Positions 60,114 through 64,000 of a stretch of 64,000 nt of DNA are shown here, in pieces. Source of the stretch: Streptomyces jeddahensis (GTDB lineage: Bacteria > Actinomycetota > Actinomycetes > Streptomycetales > Streptomycetaceae); assembly GCF_001642995.1 (NCBI RefSeq), contig NZ_LOHS01000052.1, forward strand, positions 1 to 64,000. The letters are read 5' to 3'. Every line of letters begins with the position of its first letter. Position 1 is the stretch's first letter. The position numbers were made by a program, and so were the translations under genes. Below the pieces are notes generated by a model. That model ran no database searches, was not told where the DNA came from, and saw only the letters and a program-made list of their open reading frames with translations.

Positions 60114-60360
60114 GGCAGCCAGCCTAACCGCCGTCGGCGTATGCGCTTGTACGGGCTTCCGAAGGCGGGGGCGGCGGGCATTCGTGCGTTCCTCCTAAGA
60201 GGTCGCGCGCTAAGAGGTCGCGCGCGTTCCAGGAAGCCGCGCGCGTGCGTCGGTCAAGACCCGTCACGCGCGCGTGGCACGGCCCGGGCGGCCGGCGGAG
60301 GGCGGCGGGCAGCGGACTCGCTGCGCTCCCTCGCCCTGCTCTCCGCTCCTTCGCCCGCCC
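60114..60360. other. Intergenic region (247 bp) between purD and dnaX with a 15-bp tandem duplication
   Basis: taagaggtcgcgcgc occurs at 60196-60210 and 60211-60225. It lies upstream of purD (promoter region) and downstream of dnaX. No clear terminator is seen. Confidence 0.45.
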
Positions 60361-62760
60361 CTACTCGTTGGAGTACTCCTCCACGACCGTCGCGCCCAGC
60401 TCGCGGACGATCAGGTCGTGGCCGGAGAGGGCCGACTCGTCGAGGTCCGGGTCGTCGGCCTCGGGGATGTCGTCCTCGGGAGCGACATGGGGCCGCTCCG
60501 GCTCGCGGGGCGCCGGCTCCGCAGGCGGCGACTGCTGCGGCCCTGGACGCACGGGCGCCGCCGGAGCGGAGGCCGCAGCCGCCGGGGCCGACGGAGCAGG
60601 CGGCCGCGGGGCCGAGGCCAGCGGCTGCTGTGCGGCTGCCGGGCGCGACGCGGCCGGTCCGGCGCCACCCCCGGCGAAGCCGCTGTTGAACCCTCCGCCG
60701 GAGGCGGCCGGCGGTACGGCGCCGCCGCCCGACGGGTCGACGATCGCCTCGACCTTCCACTGGACGTTGAACTGCTCGGCCAGTGCCTGGCGCAGTACGT
60801 CCTCGCTGCCGCTGCTCGCGAAGTTGTCCCGGGCGCCGGCATTGACGAAGCCGAGCTGCAGGGTGGTCCCGTCGAACCCTGCGACCTGCGCGTTCTGGCT
60901 GAGCAGGATCCAGGTGAAGCGCCTGCGGTTCTTGACGGCCTCGAGGATGTTCGGCCACAGGGAGCGTGGGTCGAGCCCGCCGGAGGCGGGCTGCTGCGGG
61001 GGCGATGCCGGCGGCTGCGGCGGCCGTGCCGAGGGGGCAGTCGGCTGCGCAGCGGACTGAGCCGACGCGGTCACGGACGGCGCGTGGCCGCCGGACGGGG
61101 TGGCTCCCGCGGTCCCGCTGCCCGCCGCTGCCGCCGTGGGCCAGCCGCCGGGGCGCCGCCCGCTGCCCGAGCCCGCACCTGCCGCCGTCGGCCAGGCCCC
61201 GGGGGCGTGCCCGGAAGGGGCCTCCGCCGGATTCGACGCGGGAGCCGGAGACCGGGACACGGAAGCGGACGGGGAGGCGGAGTCGGAGTCGGAGTCGGAG
61301 TCGGAGTCGGAGTCGGAGGCATCATGCGGAGCTGCGGGCGCGGACGCGCCACTGGGCGCCGGGGCGCCTATGGGGGCAGCGCCCTGCGGAGCGTTGACCT
61401 GCTGGGTTCCCGGCGCGGCCGCGGGAGCCGGAGGCGCCTGCTGGGCCACCTCTCCGCCGGCACCCCCGCGTACCGCCGCGCGCGCCGCCGCGGGTCCCCC
61501 GCCGGGAGGAACAACCGGTCCGGCGGCCGGCGGCATCGGGGCATGGGCGCCGGGCCCGGGAACGTACCCCATGGCGGGCCCGGCCCCGCCCGGTACGACG
61601 TTCCCCCCGCGCTCCAGCCTGTCCAGGCGGGCCAGCACGGAACGCTCGTCGTCGTACGCGGCGGGCAGCAGGACACGCGCGCAGATCAGCTCGAGCTGGA
61701 GGCGTGGCGATGTCGCGCCGCGCATCTCCGTGAGGCCCTCGTTGACGATGTCGGCGGCGCGGGTCAGCTCGGCACTGCCGAAGACACCGGCCTGCGCCTG
61801 CATCCGCTCCACGAGGTCGGCAGGGCCGTCGATGAGCCCCTTCTCGGCGGCATCGGGCACCGCCGCCAGAATGACGAGGTCGCGCAGCCGCTCCAGCAGG
61901 TCGGCGGCGAACCGCCGCGGGTCGTTGCCCCTCTCGATGACGCGGTCCACGACCTCGAAGGCCGCCGCGCCGTCACCCGAGGCGAAGGCGTCGACGACCG
62001 AGTCGAGCAGGGACCCGTCCGTGTACCCGAGGAGGGCCGTCGCCATGGCGTACGTCACACCCTCCTCACCGGCCCCGGCGAGCAGCTGGTCCATGACGGA
62101 CATGGAGTCACGCACGGATCCGGCGCCTGCGCGCACGACGAGCGGCAGCACGCCGTCCTCGACGGGGATGTTCTCCTTCCCGCAGACCTCGGCCAGATAG
62201 TCCCGCAGGGTCCCCGGCGGGACGAGCCGGAAGGGGTAGTGGTGCGTCCGCGACCGGATCGTCCCGATGACCTTCTCGGGCTCGGTCGTGGCGAAGATGA
62301 ACTTGAGGTGCTCCGGCGGCTCCTCGACCACCTTCAGCAGGGCGTTGAAGCCCTGCGTGGTGACCATGTGCGCCTCGTCGATGATGTAGATCTTGTACCG
62401 GCTGGCGGCCGGCCCGAAGAACGCCTTTTCTCGCAGGTCACGGGCGTCGTCCACGCCACCGTGCGACGCGGCGTCGATCTCGATGACGTCGATGGAACCC
62501 GGCCCGTTCCGCGCGAGGTCCCGGCACGACTGGCACTCGCCGCAGGGCGTCGGCGTGGGCCCCTGCTCGCAGTTCAGACAGCGCGCCAGGATCCGGGCGC
62601 TGGTCGTCTTGCCGCAGCCGCGCGGCCCGCTGAACAGGTACGCGTGATTGACCCGGTTGTTCCGCAGCGCCTGCTGCAGCGGGCCGGTGACATGCTCCTG
62701 CCCGATGACCTCGGCGAACGACTCCGGGCGATAGCGGCGGTACAGCGCGAGAGACGACAC
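60361..62760 (-). CDS. dnaX: DNA polymerase III subunits gamma and tau
   Basis: A 799-residue clamp-loader subunit. The AAA+ core (residues 1-370) has Walker A GPRGCGKTT (about 45-53), the Cys4 zinc site CLNCEQGPTPTPCGECQSC, DEAH as IIDEAHMVT, and SRTHHYPFRLVPPG. A Pro/Ala/Gly-rich linker (about 375-560) includes a DSDSDSDSDS tract coded by gagtcg hexamers (61280-61318). A conserved tau C-terminal domain (about 565-690) follows. GTG 62760 (VSSLALYRRYRP) has no Shine-Dalgarno and a TAACCT -10 seven nt upstream, so the mRNA is leaderless. The promoter is of RecA-NDp type. No frameshift site for gamma was searched for. Confidence 0.96.
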   Translation of the reverse strand: MSSLALYRRYRPESFAEVIGQEHVTGPLQQALRNNRVNHAYLFSGPRGCGKTTSARILARCLNCEQGPTPTPCGECQSCRDLARNGPGSIDVIEIDAASHGGVDDARDLREKAFFGPAASRYKIYIIDEAHMVTTQGFNALLKVVEEPPEHLKFIFATTEPEKVIGTIRSRTHHYPFRLVPPGTLRDYLAEVCGKENIPVEDGVLPLVVRAGAGSVRDSMSVMDQLLAGAGEEGVTYAMATALLGYTDGSLLDSVVDAFASGDGAAAFEVVDRVIERGNDPRRFAADLLERLRDLVILAAVPDAAEKGLIDGPADLVERMQAQAGVFGSAELTRAADIVNEGLTEMRGATSPRLQLELICARVLLPAAYDDERSVLARLDRLERGGNVVPGGAGPAMGYVPGPGAHAPMPPAAGPVVPPGGGPAAARAAVRGGAGGEVAQQAPPAPAAAPGTQQVNAPQGAAPIGAPAPSGASAPAAPHDASDSDSDSDSDSDSASPSASVSRSPAPASNPAEAPSGHAPGAWPTAAGAGSGSGRRPGGWPTAAAAGSGTAGATPSGGHAPSVTASAQSAAQPTAPSARPPQPPASPPQQPASGGLDPRSLWPNILEAVKNRRRFTWILLSQNAQVAGFDGTTLQLGFVNAGARDNFASSGSEDVLRQALAEQFNVQWKVEAIVDPSGGGAVPPAASGGGFNSGFAGGGAGPAASRPAAAQQPLASAPRPPAPSAPAAAASAPAAPVRPGPQQSPPAEPAPREPERPHVAPEDDIPEADDPDLDESALSGHDLIVRELGATVVEEYSNE
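61280..61318. repeat. gagtcg hexamer microsatellite in dnaX
   Basis: Six to seven copies of gagtcg encode an alternating Asp-Ser stretch on the minus strand. Length changes stay in frame. Confidence 0.8.
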
Positions 62761-62767
62761 GCATACG

Positions 62768-62790
62768 AGGTTATAGGCGCCCACTGACAA
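62768..62790 (-). promoter_or_regulatory. RecA-NDp/PafBC-type promoter of dnaX
   Basis: On the minus strand TTGTCAGTG (62790-62782), 8 nt, TAACCT (62773-62768), an exact match to TTGTCRGTG-N8-TAnnnT. The -10 box is 7 nt before the GTG start at 62760, so transcription starts at or next to the start codon. PafBC drives such promoters during DNA damage in mycobacteria. Confidence 0.7.
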
Positions 62791-62921
62791 CGTGACTGCG
62801 CGCGGTTCGCCCGTGGCAGGCTCCGAAGGGCCCTCCCGCCTGCGTCCCGCTCGCGTCGGGCCCGCATCTCGTTTGCGCCCCGCCTGCGCGCTACGAAGGG
62901 TCACCCGGTGCAGACGCAACA

Positions 62922-63013
62922 AAGCGCCCCTCACGCACCCGCCAGAGCCGACCTACCCTTGCTGCCTTCCGGCCCTGGGGGAGTTCAGTCAGATAGCGCC
63001 ACGTGAGGGGCTC
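62922..63013 (-). ncRNA. ffs: Signal recognition particle RNA (4.5S-type)
   Basis: On the minus strand the conserved tip is clear: GGCCGGAAGGCAGCAAGGG, the Ffh-binding hairpin sequence. The ends pair, CCCCTCACG near 63011-63002 with CGTGAGGGG near 62935-62927. A TACTCT -10-like box lies about 10 nt upstream. The short length fits the bacterial 4.5S type. It lies directly upstream of dnaX. Confidence 0.88.
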
Positions 63014-63086
63014 TGGACAGAGTACCGGATCCTGAGGGCGCGAACGAGTTCGCGACCACTCCCCGCCGTCATGTAATGTTTCCGGC

Positions 63087-63171
63087 GGAGGATTCGCCTA
63101 GAGGCCTAGGGCGCACGCTTGGAAAGCGTGTTGGGGGCAACCCCTCACGAGTTCGAATCTCGTATCCTCCG
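63087..63171 (+). tRNA. tRNA-Ser (GGA)
   Basis: An 85-nt class II tRNA with loop TTGGAAA (anticodon GGA), a long variable arm (TTGGGGGCAACCCCT) and discriminator G. A TAATGT -10-like box lies about 10 nt upstream. Confidence 0.97.
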
Positions 63172-63194
63172 CAGCCGCCCACCAGGGCAGATGA

Positions 63195-63225
63195 AAGGCC
63201 CCGACCGTTCGCCGGTCGGGGCCTT
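63195..63225. terminator. Terminator between tRNA-Ser and the EamA gene (convergent)
   Basis: AAGGCCCCGACC (63195-63206), 7-nt loop, GGTCGGGGCCTT (63214-63225). A perfect 12-bp stem. Confidence 0.8.
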
Positions 63226-63253
63226 CGTCGTGCTCCGCCGGCGGCGCCCGGGG

Positions 63254-64000
63254 CTATCGGCGTCGGCGGTCGGGGGAGGTAAGGAGGACCAGGCCCAGGC
63301 CGAGGACGGCCATGCCGCACCAGGAGGCGGGCGGAAGGCGTTCGCCGAGCACGGTGACGCCTAGGACGGCTGCCACGGCCGGCTCGGCCAAGGTCAGCGA
63401 CGTGGCCACCGACGCGGGAGTACGGCGCAGTCCGTGCCCGAAGAGGCGGTAGGCCAGGTAGACGGTGAACAGGGCGAGATACACCGCCACCACCGCGCCG
63501 CGGGTGGTGGTGAGCCAGTGCATGTCGACGAACATCACGAGCGGCAGGACGAGCAGCCCGGCCGCGCCGAACAGCACGCCCATCACGGCGCTGGAAGGGT
63601 GTCCGTTCGTGATCAGCCTGCCGCCGATCATCGAGTAGGCGGCGTACGACAGGCCGGCGCATGCGGCGAGCACGACGCCTGTCGGATCCATCGGCGTGGC
63701 ATGCTCGGTGAGCTCGGGGCCCAGTACCAGAAGGACGCAGCCGAGCACCGCGGCCGTGGTCGCGCCTGCCCAGCGAGTGGTCGGCCGGGCCTGTCCGGTG
63801 ATCCAGGACAACAGTCCGGCGAAGACCGGCGCGCTGCCCAGCGCGATCACGGTGGCCACCGCCACTCCCGTCCGGGCCACAGCCGGATAGAAGGTGACCG
63901 GATAGCCCGCCACCGCGAGCGCGCCCACGACGAGCAGCCACCGCTCACGGCCTGTGCAGGCGGCTGGCAGGCATCGGGCGCCTCGGGACGTGAGGAACAG
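63254..64000 (-). CDS. EamA/DMT-family exporter, 5' end beyond the window
   Basis: At least 249 residues of a drug/metabolite transporter: the frame stays open to the right edge (LFLTSRGARCLPAC at the edge end) and continues with about seven hydrophobic segments, including the EamA signature PVFAGLLSW and a second repeat ending LAEPAVAAVLGVTVLGERLP. The complete protein should have ten segments and about 300 residues, so roughly 50 residues are missing. It is probably a small-molecule exporter in the cytoplasmic membrane; substrate unknown. Confidence 0.85.
   Translation of the reverse strand: MFLTSRGARCLPAACTGRERWLLVVGALAVAGYPVTFYPAVARTGVAVATVIALGSAPVFAGLLSWITGQARPTTRWAGATTAAVLGCVLLVLGPELTEHATPMDPTGVVLAACAGLSYAAYSMIGGRLITNGHPSSAVMGVLFGAAGLLVLPLVMFVDMHWLTTTRGAVVAVYLALFTVYLAYRLFGHGLRRTPASVATSLTLAEPAVAAVLGVTVLGERLPPASWCGMAVLGLGLVLLTSPDRRRR

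Overview
The window is chromosomal DNA from a high-GC actinomycete, almost certainly Streptomyces. The signs are codon use with G or C in nearly every third position, BldC, AtrA, an Lsr2-type protein, valine dehydrogenase, mycothiol-era enzymes, and several GTG or leaderless starts. From memory, not from a search, the gene order corresponds to the conserved S. coelicolor interval from about SCO4122 (left) to SCO4066 (right), so this is mostly core-chromosome territory.

Layout. 1-490: leader and promoters of a ribosomal RNA operon reading left out of the window. 0.5-7 kb: a divergent MarR/MFS pair, a PAS-SpoIIE phosphatase, a type II NADH dehydrogenase and the TetR regulator AtrA. 7-16 kb: a giant AfsR/SARP-like regulator with an NTPase core, an asparagine-synthetase-like protein with degraded catalytic motifs, and an NsdA-type helix-turn-helix regulator that contains a TTA (bldA) codon. 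16-25 kb: L-2-hydroxyglutarate oxidase, TrmB, a PrsW-type protease, an M23 peptidase behind a c-di-AMP riboswitch, a membrane PP2C phosphatase, tRNA-fMet, tRNA-Lys and an amino-acid permease. 25-33 kb: a DEAD-box helicase with an Arg/Asp/Gly-rich tail, a lipoprotein, a small zincin, a membrane metallophosphoesterase, tRNA-Glu, -Asp and -Phe, and three small exported proteins. 33-42 kb: HrpA helicase, a second tRNA-Asp followed by a decayed copy, DUF6274, bldC, a conserved unknown, vdh and DUF3073. 42-51 kb: purM-purF, two small genes, an NTF2-like gene, purL-purQ-purS and an Lsr2 paralogue. 51-53 kb: three tRNA-Gly genes enclosing a wrecked ABC/two-component locus. 53-64 kb: purC, a DUF6605 protein, an M48-like membrane protein, purD, dnaX, the SRP RNA, tRNA-Ser and the 3' part of an EamA exporter.

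Together the window holds most of de novo IMP synthesis (purC, D, F, L, M, Q, S) in several transcription units, a development and antibiotic-control theme (AtrA, BldC, NsdA-like, AfsR-like, Lsr2 paralogue, and TTA codons in three genes), and many translation genes. No mobile element, CRISPR array or complete biosynthetic cluster was found.

The most interesting items are the tRNA-Gly(UCC) that has lost its T-stem and elbow contact, the internally deleted ABC/sensor-kinase locus between two identical tRNA-Gly genes, the tRNA-Asp duplicate with a decaying copy, the start-codon hairpin of the amino-acid permease, the PafBC-type leaderless promoter of dnaX, the c-di-AMP riboswitch, and the asparagine-synthetase-like and M48-like proteins with degraded active sites. 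Starts were chosen by ribosome-binding site, family length and leaderless -10 spacing. All family assignments come from motif recognition without a database search.
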